Positions 1 through 8,251 of a stretch of DNA of 64,000 nucleotides are shown piece by piece (the first letter of the stretch is position 1; every line of letters begins with the position of its first letter). The notes below the pieces were generated by a model, which was not told the origin of the DNA, ran no database searches, and saw only the letters and a program-made list of their open reading frames with translations. Location: NCBI RefSeq assembly GCF_022513565.1, contig NZ_JAKWBE010000001.1, positions 496,001 through 560,000 of the forward strand. Direction: 5' to 3'. This DNA comes from Streptomyces gilvus. Its GTDB lineage: Bacteria; Actinomycetota; Actinomycetes; Streptomycetales; Streptomycetaceae. Made by a program: the position numbers and the translations under genes.

Positions 1-502
1 GCTCGCCGCCGGCGGCTGGCAGGACCGGCGCGGCGCCAACCTCCTGGACGGCGGCTGCCCCTACTACGGCACCTACGAGACGGCCGACGGCGGGTACATG
101 GCGGTCGGCGCCCTGGAGCCGCAGTTCTACGAGGAGTTCGTGACCGTGCTCGGCCTCCCCGAGCACGCCGGCGACCGCAAGGACCGGACCCGCTGGGGCG
201 AGCTGCGCGAGGCGGTCGCGGCCCGCTTCAAGTCCCGCACGCGCGACGAGTGGACGGCCCTCTTCGAGGGCACCGACGCGTGCGTGGCGCCCGTACTGTC
301 GCTGCGCGAGGCCCCCGGCCACCCGCATCTGGCCGCCCGCGGCACCTTCACCGACCATGGCGGCCTCACCCAGCCGGCGCCCGCGCCCCGCTTCTCCGCG
401 ACGCCGACCGCCGTGCGCACCGGCCCCGCCCGGCCCGGCGCCGACGCCGCCGACGTGGCCCGCGACTGGGACGTACCGGACCTCCTGAAGGACCGCGCAT
501 GA
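1..502 (+). CDS. CaiB/BaiF-type CoA transferase or alpha-methylacyl-CoA racemase, C-terminal part
   Basis: This is the 3' end of a gene that begins before the window; the reading frame is open from base 2. The visible protein reads LLDGGCPYYGTYETADG followed by a GALEPQFYEEF segment. That arrangement is typical of the alpha-methylacyl-CoA racemase branch of the family III (CaiB) CoA transferases. By family knowledge these enzymes move CoA between carboxylic acids or racemise 2-methylacyl-CoA. The stop overlaps the start of the acyl-CoA dehydrogenase (ATGA), so the two are translationally coupled. Context suggests it feeds branched or unusual acyl-CoAs into the beta-oxidation genes downstream. 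The N-terminal half, including the catalytic Asp, lies outside the window, so racemase cannot be separated from transferase here. Confidence 0.85.
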   Translation, partial: LAAGGWQDRRGANLLDGGCPYYGTYETADGGYMAVGALEPQFYEEFVTVLGLPEHAGDRKDRTRWGELREAVAARFKSRTRDEWTALFEGTDACVAPVLSLREAPGHPHLAARGTFTDHGGLTQPAPAPRFSATPTAVRTGPARPGADAADVARDWDVPDLLKDRA

Positions 503-1641
503 AACGGCAGATCTTCGCCCCCGAGCACGACGCGTTCCGCGAGACCGTGCGCGCCTTCCTGGCGAGGGAGGTGCTGCCCCACTACGAGCAGTGGGAGAAG
601 GACGGCATCGTCTCCCGCGAGGCCTGGCGGGCGGCCGGCAAGCAGGGGCTGCTCGGGCTCGCCGTGCCCGAGGAGTACGGCGGCGGAGGCACCGCCGACT
701 TCCGCTACAGCGCCGTGCTGGCCGAGGAGTTCACCCGCGCGGGCGCCCCCGGGCTCGCCCTCGGCCTGCACAACGACATCATCGGCCCCTACCTGACCTC
801 GCTCGCCACCGAGGAGCAGAAGCGGCGCTGGCTGCCCGGCTTCTGCGACGGCACGCTGATCACCGCGATCGCCATGACCGAGCCGGGCGCCGGCTCCGAC
901 CTCCAGGGCATCCGCACGCACGCCGAGGACCGTGGCGACCACTGGGTGCTCAACGGCTCCAAGACGTTCATCTCCAACGGGATCCTCGCCGACCTGGTGA
1001 TCGTCGTCGCGAGGACGACCCCCGAGGGCGGTGCGCGCGGGTTGTCGCTGCTGGTCGTGGAGCGGGGCATGGACGGCTTCGAGCGGGGCCGCAACCTCGA
1101 CAAGATCGGCCAGAAGGCGCAGGACACGGCCGAGCTGTTCTTCCACGACGTGCGCGTGCCGAAGGAGAACCTCCTCGGCGAGCTGAACGGCGCCTTCGGC
1201 CACCTCATGACGAACCTCGCGCAGGAGCGGCTGAGCATCGCGGTCTCCGCGATCGCCGCCGCCGAGCACCTGCTGGAGATCACCACCGGCTACGTCAAGG
1301 AGCGCGAGGCCTTCGGCCGGCCCCTCGCCACCAAGCAGCACGTCCGGTTCGAGATAGCCGAGATGGCCACCGAGTGTGCCGTCACCCGCACCTTCCTCGA
1401 CCGCTGCATCGAGGACCACGCGAACGGTGAACTCGATGCCGTGCACGCCTCCATGGCCAAGTGGTGGGCGACCGAACTGCAGAAGCGGGTCACCGACCGC
1501 TGCCTCCAACTGCACGGCGGCTACGGCTACATGAGCGAGTACCCCGTCGCCCGGGCCTTCACCGACGGCCGTATCCAGACCATCTACGGCGGGACCACCG
1601 AGATCATGAAGGAGATCATCGGCCGTTCCCTGCTGGGCTGA
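499..1641 (+). CDS. Acyl-CoA dehydrogenase
   Basis: This 380-residue FAD flavoprotein catalyses alpha,beta-dehydrogenation of acyl-CoA, the first step of beta-oxidation. The N-terminal helical domain, the middle beta domain ([18 protein letters not shown] near 130) and the C-terminal helical domain with IYGGTTEIM near the end are all visible, and the length is normal. The position used as catalytic base in MCAD (the Glu of IYEGT) is Gly here. A Glu at residue 256, in the IAAAEHLLE helix, corresponds to the base of the isovaleryl-CoA and long-chain dehydrogenases, so a branched or long substrate is more likely (inference). The ATG overlaps the preceding stop; the next gene follows after 25 bases. 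Confidence 0.93.
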   Translation: MKRQIFAPEHDAFRETVRAFLAREVLPHYEQWEKDGIVSREAWRAAGKQGLLGLAVPEEYGGGGTADFRYSAVLAEEFTRAGAPGLALGLHNDIIGPYLTSLATEEQKRRWLPGFCDGTLITAIAMTEPGAGSDLQGIRTHAEDRGDHWVLNGSKTFISNGILADLVIVVARTTPEGGARGLSLLVVERGMDGFERGRNLDKIGQKAQDTAELFFHDVRVPKENLLGELNGAFGHLMTNLAQERLSIAVSAIAAAEHLLEITTGYVKEREAFGRPLATKQHVRFEIAEMATECAVTRTFLDRCIEDHANGELDAVHASMAKWWATELQKRVTDRCLQLHGGYGYMSEYPVARAFTDGRIQTIYGGTTEIMKEIIGRSLLG

Positions 1642-1666
1642 CCCTCACCCCCGAAAGGCGTTCGAA

Positions 1667-2881
1667 GTGACCACCGAAGCGTACGTGTACGACGCGATCC
1701 GCACCCCGCGCGGCCGCGGCAAGGCGAACGGCGCCCTGCACGGCACCAAGCCCATCGACCTGGTCGTCGGACTCATCCACGAGATCCGCGGCCGCTTCCC
1801 GGACCTGGACCCGGCCGCCATCGACGACATCGTGCTCGGCGTCGTCGGCCCGGTCGGCGACCAGGGCTCCGACATCGCCCGCATCGCCGCGATCGCCGCG
1901 GGCCTGCCGGACACCGTCGCGGGCGTACAGGAGAACCGCTTCTGTGCGTCCGGTCTGGAGGCCGTCAACATGGCCGCCGCCAAGGTCCGCTCCGGCTTCG
2001 AGGACCTCGTCCTCGCGGGCGGCGTCGAATCCATGTCCCGGGTGCCGATGGCCTCCGACGGCGGCGCCTGGTTCAACGACCCGATGACCAATCTCGCCGT
2101 CAACTTCGTGCCGCAGGGCATCGGCGCCGACCTGATCGCCACCATCGAGGGCTTCTCCCGCCGGGACGTCGACGAGTACGCGGCCCTGTCGCAGGAGCGG
2201 GCGGCGACGGCCTGGAAGGAGGGCCGCTTCGACCGCAGCGTCGTCCCCGTGAAGGACCGCGGCGGGCTGACCGTCCTCGACCACGACGAGCACCTGCGTC
2301 CGGGCACCACCGCCGACTCCCTGGCGGGGCTCAAGCCGTCCTTCGCGGACATCGGCGACCTCGGCGGCTTCGACGCCGTCGCGCTGCAGAAGTACCACTG
2401 GGTGGAGCGGATCGACCACGTCCACCACGCCGGCAACTCCTCCGGCATCGTCGACGGCGCCTCCCTGGTCGCCATCGGCACCAAGGAGATCGGCGAGCGC
2501 TACGGGCTCACCCCGCGCGCGCGGATCGTCTCCGCGGCCGTCTCCGGCTCCGAGCCGACCATCATGCTCACCGGCCCGGCCCCCGCCACCCGCAAGGCGC
2601 TCGCCAAGGCCGGGCTGACCATCGACGACATCGACCTCGTCGAGATCAACGAGGCCTTCGCCGCCGTCGTCCTGCGCTTCGTCAAGGACATGGGCCTCTC
2701 GCTGGACAAGGTCAACGTCAACGGCGGCGCGATCGCGCTGGGCCACCCGCTCGGCGCCACCGGCGCGATGATCCTCGGCACGCTCGTCGACGAACTGGAG
2801 CGCCAGGACAAGCGGTACGGCCTCGCCACGCTGTGCGTGGGCGGCGGCATGGGCATCGCCACCGTCGTCGAGCGCATCTGA
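1667..2881 (+). CDS. Acetyl-CoA C-acyltransferase (thiolase)
   Basis: This 404-residue thiolase cleaves 3-ketoacyl-CoA with CoA in the last step of beta-oxidation. The acyl-accepting Cys93 lies in [11 protein letters not shown]. The C-terminal half carries [24 protein letters not shown] (catalytic His) and TLCVGGGMG (second Cys), in the usual order. The GTG start has a GAAAGG ribosome binding site nine bases upstream. It sits between the acyl-CoA dehydrogenase and the FadB-like gene, all in one direction with gaps of 25-33 bases. This fits a single operon encoding a complete beta-oxidation cycle. Ser or Thr substitutions that would suggest a non-thiolase homologue are absent. Confidence 0.94.
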   Translation: MTTEAYVYDAIRTPRGRGKANGALHGTKPIDLVVGLIHEIRGRFPDLDPAAIDDIVLGVVGPVGDQGSDIARIAAIAAGLPDTVAGVQENRFCASGLEAVNMAAAKVRSGFEDLVLAGGVESMSRVPMASDGGAWFNDPMTNLAVNFVPQGIGADLIATIEGFSRRDVDEYAALSQERAATAWKEGRFDRSVVPVKDRGGLTVLDHDEHLRPGTTADSLAGLKPSFADIGDLGGFDAVALQKYHWVERIDHVHHAGNSSGIVDGASLVAIGTKEIGERYGLTPRARIVSAAVSGSEPTIMLTGPAPATRKALAKAGLTIDDIDLVEINEAFAAVVLRFVKDMGLSLDKVNVNGGAIALGHPLGATGAMILGTLVDELERQDKRYGLATLCVGGGMGIATVVERI

Positions 2882-2914
2882 CCCCCTCCCACGGATCACA
2901 CGGAGCACACCCTC

Positions 2915-5092
2915 ATGACCACTGAGCCCACCGCCATCCGCTGGGAACAGGACCGCACCGGCGTCGTCACCCTCGTCCTCGACGACCCCGACCAGTCCGC
3001 GAACACCATGAACCAGGCGTTCCGCGACTCCCTCGCCGTGATCACCGACCGTCTGGAGGCCGAGAAGGACTCCATCCGCGGCATCATCATCACCTCCGCC
3101 AAGAAGACCTTCTTCGCGGGCGGCGACCTGCGCGACCTCATCCGCGTCACGCCCGAGACCGCGCAGGAACTCTTCGACGGCGGCATGGCGATCAAGCGGA
3201 ACCTGCGCCGCATCGAGACCCTCGGCAAGCCGGTCGTCGCGGCGATCAACGGCGCGGCCCTCGGCGGCGGTTACGAGATCGCCCTCGCCTGCCACCACCG
3301 GATCGCGCTGGACGCGCCCGGCTCCAAGATCGGCTGCCCCGAGGTCACCCTGGGCCTGCTGCCCGGCGGCGGCGGAGTCGTCCGCACGGTCCGCCTCCTC
3401 GGCATCGCCGACGCGCTGCTGAAGGTGCTGCTCCAGGGCACCCAGTACGACCCGCGGCGCGCGCTCTCCCAGGGGCTCGTCGACGAAGTGGTCGACGCCC
3501 CCGAGGAGCTGTTGACCCGGGCCCGCGCCTTCATCGACGCCAACCCGGAGTCGCAGCAGCCCTGGGACAAGCCGGGCTACCGCATCCCGGGCGGCACCCC
3601 CGCCAACCCCAAGTTCGCGGCCAACCTGCCCGCCTTCCCCGCCAGTCTGCGCAAGCAGACGGGCGGCGCCCCCTACCCGGCCCCGCGCACCATCCTCGCG
3701 GCCGCGGTCGAGGGCTCCCAGGTCGACTTCGAGACCGCCCAGGTCATCGAGGCCCGCTACTTCGTCGAACTGGCAGCGGGCCAGACCTCGAAGAACATGA
3801 TCCAGGCGTTCTTCTTCGACCTCCAGGCCGTCAACTCCGGCGCCAACCGCCCCAAGGGCGTCGAACCCCGTCAGGTCCGCAAGGTCGCCGTCCTCGGCGC
3901 CGGGATGATGGGCGCCGGCATCGCCTACTCCTGCGCCCGCGCCGGCATCGAGGTCGTCCTGAAGGACGTGTCGCTCGAGGCCGCCGTCAAGGGCAAGGGC
4001 TACTCCGAGAAGCTGTGCGCCAAGGCCGTCTCCCGGGGCCGTACCACCCAGGAGAAGGCGGACGCGCTGCTCGCCCGCATCACGCCGGCCGCCGACCCCG
4101 CGGACGTGGCGGGCTGCGACGCGGTGATCGAGGCCGTCTTCGAGAACCCCGAGCTCAAGCACAAGGTGTTCCAGGAGATCCAGCACATCGTCGAGCCGGA
4201 CGCGCTGCTGTGCTCCAACACCTCCACCCTGCCCATCACCGCGCTGGCCGAGGGCGTCGAGCGCCAGGCGGACTTCATCGGCCTGCACTTCTTCTCGCCG
4301 GTCGACAAGATGCCGCTGGTGGAGATCATCAAGGGCGAGCGCACGGGCGACGAGGCCATCGCCCGCGCCTTCGACCTGGTCCGCCAGATCAAGAAGACCC
4401 CGATCGTCGTCAACGACTCCCGGGGCTTCTTCACCTCGCGGGTGATCGGGCACTTCATCAACGAGGGTGTCGCGATGGTCGGCGAGGGCGTCGAGCCGGC
4501 CTCCGTCGAGCAGGCGGCGGCCCAGGCGGGCTACCCCGCCAAGGTCCTGTCCCTCATGGACGAACTGACCCTCACGCTCCCGCGCAAGATCCGCAACGAG
4601 TCGAGGCGGGCCGTGGAGGAAGCGGGCGGCACCTGGGCCACGCACCCCGCCGAGGCGGTCATCGACCGCATGGTCGACGAGTTCGGCCGCACCGGCCGCA
4701 GCGGGGGAGCGGGCTTCTACGACTACGGCGACGACGGCAAGCGCGCGGGCCTGTGGCCGGGGCTGCGCGAACACTTCACCCAGCCGGGGTACCGGATCCC
4801 GTTCGAGGACATGCGGGAACGCATGCTCTTCTCCGAGGCCCTCGACACGGTCAGGCTCCTGGAGGAGGGCGTCCTGACCTCCGTCGCGGACGCCAACATC
4901 GGGTCGATCTTCGGCATCGGGTTCCCCGGCTGGACCGGCGGTGTCCTGCAGTACGTCAACGGCTACGAGGGCGGCCTGCCCGGTTTCGTCGCCCGCGCAC
5001 GCGAGCTTGCGGACCGCTACGGGGAGCGCTTCACCCCGCCGGCCCTGCTGGTGGAGAAGGCGGAGAAGGGGGAGCGCTTCACGGACGCCTGA
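2915..5092 (+). CDS. FadB/FadJ-type enoyl-CoA hydratase / 3-hydroxyacyl-CoA dehydrogenase
   Basis: This 725-residue bifunctional protein hydrates 2-enoyl-CoA and oxidises the resulting 3-hydroxyacyl-CoA with NAD. The N-terminal crotonase domain (about residues 1-200) has the oxyanion-hole segment AAINGAALGGGYEIALAC and CPEVTLGLLPGGGG. The Rossmann segment VAVLGAGMMGAGIAY starts near residue 326 and begins the NAD domain. HFFSPVDKMPLVEI and the C-terminal dimerisation domains follow. The length matches actinobacterial FadB homologues. The ATG lies 33 bases after the thiolase stop, completing the cycle encoded upstream. No regulator motif was recognised within the operon. The MerR gene nearby points the other way and is separated by a pseudogene. 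Confidence 0.94.
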   Translation: MTTEPTAIRWEQDRTGVVTLVLDDPDQSANTMNQAFRDSLAVITDRLEAEKDSIRGIIITSAKKTFFAGGDLRDLIRVTPETAQELFDGGMAIKRNLRRIETLGKPVVAAINGAALGGGYEIALACHHRIALDAPGSKIGCPEVTLGLLPGGGGVVRTVRLLGIADALLKVLLQGTQYDPRRALSQGLVDEVVDAPEELLTRARAFIDANPESQQPWDKPGYRIPGGTPANPKFAANLPAFPASLRKQTGGAPYPAPRTILAAAVEGSQVDFETAQVIEARYFVELAAGQTSKNMIQAFFFDLQAVNSGANRPKGVEPRQVRKVAVLGAGMMGAGIAYSCARAGIEVVLKDVSLEAAVKGKGYSEKLCAKAVSRGRTTQEKADALLARITPAADPADVAGCDAVIEAVFENPELKHKVFQEIQHIVEPDALLCSNTSTLPITALAEGVERQADFIGLHFFSPVDKMPLVEIIKGERTGDEAIARAFDLVRQIKKTPIVVNDSRGFFTSRVIGHFINEGVAMVGEGVEPASVEQAAAQAGYPAKVLSLMDELTLTLPRKIRNESRRAVEEAGGTWATHPAEAVIDRMVDEFGRTGRSGGAGFYDYGDDGKRAGLWPGLREHFTQPGYRIPFEDMRERMLFSEALDTVRLLEEGVLTSVADANIGSIFGIGFPGWTGGVLQYVNGYEGGLPGFVARARELADRYGERFTPPALLVEKAEKGERFTDA

Positions 5093-5267
5093 CGGGAAGC
5101 GGACCGGCGGCGGGGTGAGGGCCGGCGGCGGCGTGAGGACCGGTGGCGGGGGCGTGGGCCGTCGTGGGCAGGCTGTACAGCTTGGCCGTACGGCGCCTCG
5201 CCCTCGGCGCCCCACCCCCGCACGCTGATCCGTGAACCGGCCCCGAGGTCCCTCCGGAGGAGCCCCC

Positions 5268-5697
5268 ATGGGATACCGTCCCGCCCTCGCCGCCCGGGAC
5301 ATCCTGCGCGACGAGGGCGTGTCCTCGGCTGGGGCATCGGCGTCGCGGTCGGCCGCGCCCTCGCCGAACCCGGACGCCCGGTCGTCGCCGTCCTGGGCGA
5401 CGGCTCCAGCCTGTTCGGCCCGCAGGGCCTGTGGAGCGCGGCCCGGCAGAACGCCCCGTCCTGTTCGTCGTCATGAGCAACGGCGCCTACCGCACCGTCC
5501 AGAAGACCTACGCGGCGTTGGGCCACCAGGGCCCCTGCCCGGGCACCGACCTGGGGTCGCTCGACTTCACCCAGGCGGCCCGCTTCTTCGGCGTCGACGC
5601 GGTACGGGCGGACAGCGCCGATCATCTGCGTGAACTGGTCGCGGGCGCGGGCAAGTTGACAGGCCCGCTGCTGGTCGACGTACCCCTGCGGACGTGA
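5268..5697 (+). pseudogene. Relic of a TPP-dependent decarboxylase (benzoylformate-decarboxylase-like)
   Basis: The piece beginning at ATG 5268 (MGYRPALAARDILRDEGV), behind a CCGGAGGAG ribosome binding site, looks like the first helix of a thiamine-diphosphate enzyme. Directly after it, in another frame from about 5324, the sequence jumps to LGWGIGVAVGRALAE and VAVLGDGSSLFGPQGLWSAA, the TPP/Mg-binding part that normally lies some 400 residues later. A second shift at the C-run near 5450 moves the frame again. From there PVLFVVMSNGAYRTVQKTY runs to the C-terminal LLVDVPLRT and a stop at 5697. The simplest reading is a large internal deletion plus a one-base loss. A sequencing error could explain the second lesion but not the first. 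Confidence 0.75.
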
Positions 5698-5731
5698 TTG
5701 GGTCCCCGCGCGAAGCGATCGGTCCCGCGCG

Positions 5732-6445
5732 TCAGGCAGGTCGCCCGTCCTGCGCGTCCGTGAGCCAGCCCAGCACCTCTTCCTTCAGCGAGCGCTGGAA
5801 CGTCGTCAGCAGCGCCTGCACCACCAGCGGCTGCATATGCGCGGACAGTGACTTCACGTCCTCCTCGGCCCGCTCCGACACCTCGCCCCGGAACAGCTGC
5901 GACAGCTCGTGCGCCGCCGCCCGCGAGTGCTCGATCAGCACCTTGCGCGCCGCCAGGATCGCCTCCTCGGACAGCGGTACGTCCAGCAGCTGCACGGCGA
6001 GCCGCAGCAGCCCCGCGTCGACGCGGTAGGCGTCTCCGTCGGCCCGGACCACGCCCATGGCGACGAGCCGCTCGACCTCGTCCGCGCCGAGCGCCCGTCC
6101 CGCCCGGCGCCGCAGCTCCTCGACCGTCACCGTCTCCACGGTGTCCGGAGCCCAGGAGGCCACCACCGCCCGGTGGATCGCCAGGTCGTGATGGCTCAGA
6201 CCGGCCGGCAGCTGCTCCATGTAGCGCTCGATCGCCGCCAGCGTCATGCCCTGGTGCTGCAGCTCCTCGATCAGCGCCAGCCGCGCCACGTGCTGCGGCC
6301 CGTAGTGACCGACCCGCCGCGGACCGATCACCGGGGGCGGGAGCAGGCCCTTGGTGCTGTAGAACCGGACCGTGCGGACCGTGATGCCGGCCCGCGCGGC
6401 CAGTTCGTCGATGGTGAGCGTCGGCTCCCCGGTGTCGGTCGTCAT
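5732..6445 (-). CDS. MerR-family transcriptional regulator
   Basis: This 237-residue regulator has an N-terminal winged-helix MerR DNA-binding domain: LTIDELAARAGITVRTVRFY, then STKGLLPPP and GHYGPQHVARLALIEELQ. A helical C-terminal half of about 150 residues is of unknown ligand and lacks an obvious Cys metal site. An in-frame GTG lies seven codons further upstream. I chose ATG 6445 because the GTG would fall inside a palindrome that looks like the operator. It points away from the secreted peptidase gene and towards the TPP relic. Family knowledge suggests autoregulation and an effector bound by the C-terminal domain. No regulated neighbour is obvious. Confidence 0.85.
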   Translation of the reverse strand: MTTDTGEPTLTIDELAARAGITVRTVRFYSTKGLLPPPVIGPRRVGHYGPQHVARLALIEELQHQGMTLAAIERYMEQLPAGLSHHDLAIHRAVVASWAPDTVETVTVEELRRRAGRALGADEVERLVAMGVVRADGDAYRVDAGLLRLAVQLLDVPLSEEAILAARKVLIEHSRAAAHELSQLFRGEVSERAEEDVKSLSAHMQPLVVQALLTTFQRSLKEEVLGWLTDAQDGRPA

Positions 6446-6450
6446 GTGCA

Positions 6451-6477
6451 GCAGTATCGCTGTCACACCAGTACTGC
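6451..6477. promoter_or_regulatory. Palindrome at the merR start, probable operator
   Basis: GCAGTA and TACTGC form a perfect 6-bp inverted repeat separated by 15 bases, five bases upstream of the chosen merR start codon. MerR proteins bind dyads of this size within the promoter spacer, so autoregulation is likely (inference). Confidence 0.45.
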
Positions 6478-6547
6478 GAAACCCGTCAGGGCCGGCAGCG
6501 AGGACGGGCGTTGCCGGTGTGCTTCGAGGCGCGAACCCGGCACCCCC

Positions 6548-8032
6548 TCAGTGCACGCTGTTCGTGGCCGCGATCTTCTTCCAGGACTTCGGCTGCGCAG
6601 CAACCGCGGACCGAGCGATCGCCGCGCCCCGCGCCGCAGGCGCCGCCGGCTTCGACGGCTGGAACAGCCACGTGTCGAACAACGCCCCCAGCGACTTCCC
6701 CGACACCCGCTCCGCGTACGCCTCGAAGTCGGCCACGGAAGCGTTGCCGTACGCGTGCTCCTGCGGCCACCCCTTCAGAATGGCGAAGAACGCGTCGTCA
6801 CCGACCGCGTTCCGCAGCGCCTGGATCGCCAGCGCCCCCCGGTCGTAGACGGCGATGTCGAACTGGTCGTCCGGCCCCGGATCCCCCGGCTCGACGGTCC
6901 AGAACGCGTCGTCGGCGGGATGAGAGTCGTACACGTAGTCGGCCAGTTCCTGCGTCGTCCCCTCGCCCTCGTGCTCGGACCACAGCCACTGCGCGTACCG
7001 CGCGAACCCCTCGTTGATCCAGATGTCCTTCCAGCCCTTGAGGGACACGCTGTCGCCGTACCACTGGTGCGCCAGCTCATGGACGACCACGGACGTGTTG
7101 GACCCGTTCGCGAACTGCTTCGGGCTGTAGTACACGCGCGTCTGCGTCTCCAGCGCGTACCCGGTGGTCGTGTTGGGCACGTACCCGCCCGCCGAACTGA
7201 ACGGATACGGCCCGAAATAGCCGCTCAGCCAGTCGACGAGCTCCCCGGTGCGCTCCACGCTCGCCCGCGCGGCCCCGTCGTTGTCGCCGAGGTCCTTGCT
7301 GTAGGCGTTGACGACCGGCACCCCGCCCTCCGAGGTACTGGTCGTGATGTCGAACTTCCCGATCGCCAGCGTGGTGAGGTACGTCGCCTGCGGCTTGTTC
7401 TCCCGCCAGGTGTACCGCGTCCAGCCCAGCTTCGAACTCGTCGACTGCAGAAGCCCGTTGGAGATGACCTGCGTCCCGTCCGGCACCGCCACGGACACGT
7501 CGTACGTCGCCTTGTCGAGCGGGTGGTCGTTGCTCGGGTACCACCACCAGGCCGCCTCGGGCTCGTCCGCGGCGACCGCCCCGTCCGGGGTCCGGTGCCA
7601 GGTGTTGAAGCCGTACGCGCTCTTCGTCGACGGCACCCCGGTGTAGCGCACGACGACGGTGATCGGCGTGCCCTTGTCCAGCGGCGTCCTCGGCGTGATC
7701 ACCAGCTCGTGCTGGCCCGAGGTGGTGAAGGAGGCCTTCGCGCCGTTGACCCGCACCTCGCTGACGTCCAGCAGGAAGTCCAGGTCGAAGCTCGACAGGT
7801 CCTGCGTGGTCCTCGCGAGGATCGTCGCCGTGCCCTCCAACTCGTCGGTGGCGGGCTGGTACCGCAGGCGCAGGTCGTAGTGGGAGACGTCGTATCCGCC
7901 GTTGCCGTAGGCCGGGTAGTAGGGGTCGCCGATGCCCGGGGCGCCGGGGGTGTGGCTCGCGGCCGACGCCGGGATCGCCAGCATCAGGGTGGCGGCGGCG
8001 AGGGCGCCCGGCGCGATGATTCTGCGGTGCAC
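6548..8032 (-). CDS. Secreted M1-family zinc aminopeptidase
   Basis: This is a 494-residue metallopeptidase of the gluzincin M1 family. The zinc motif HELAHQWYGD is at residues 318-327 with the third ligand Glu341 in WINEGFAR. The N-terminal beta-saucer domain comes first, and a short C-terminal helical part is present, so it is compact compared with the roughly 850-residue PepN type. The N-terminus (VHRRIIAPGALAAATLML, then AIPASAASH) is a Sec signal peptide with an AxA cleavage site. The GTG at 8032 was chosen because it places the signal at the start; upstream in-frame codons give no sensible leader. It probably trims peptides outside the cell, as does the divergently transcribed S15 peptidase. 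Confidence 0.9.
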   Translation of the reverse strand: MHRRIIAPGALAAATLMLAIPASAASHTPGAPGIGDPYYPAYGNGGYDVSHYDLRLRYQPATDELEGTATILARTTQDLSSFDLDFLLDVSEVRVNGAKASFTTSGQHELVITPRTPLDKGTPITVVVRYTGVPSTKSAYGFNTWHRTPDGAVAADEPEAAWWWYPSNDHPLDKATYDVSVAVPDGTQVISNGLLQSTSSKLGWTRYTWRENKPQATYLTTLAIGKFDITTSTSEGGVPVVNAYSKDLGDNDGAARASVERTGELVDWLSGYFGPYPFSSAGGYVPNTTTGYALETQTRVYYSPKQFANGSNTSVVVHELAHQWYGDSVSLKGWKDIWINEGFARYAQWLWSEHEGEGTTQELADYVYDSHPADDAFWTVEPGDPGPDDQFDIAVYDRGALAIQALRNAVGDDAFFAILKGWPQEHAYGNASVADFEAYAERVSGKSLGALFDTWLFQPSKPAAPAARGAAIARSAVAAQPKSWKKIAATNSVH

Positions 8033-8251
8033 GAAAGCTCCAAGTGGTAGGGGCACATGGGTCTGTTCGGATGTGCGGAGCCTATTGAGTCCCTGTGTGA
8101 CGGAGCATGTCCATGGCCGCATGTGTCACACGATCGCCATTCGGCCGTCACGCACGGTGCCGCGCCAGGGGCGTCATTCGGCCACACCCGCCCCACCTGG
8201 CCGTCTACTGCCCTCTTCTGCACGGGAGTTGACCGATGTAGCGTCCCGCGC

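Noticed and set aside
1616-5302. Very long open frame (1228 codons) on the minus strand opposite the thiolase and FadB genes
   Set aside because: It is antisense to two clear conserved genes; its Gly/Val/Asp-rich product has no family pattern. Such shadows are normal at this GC content.
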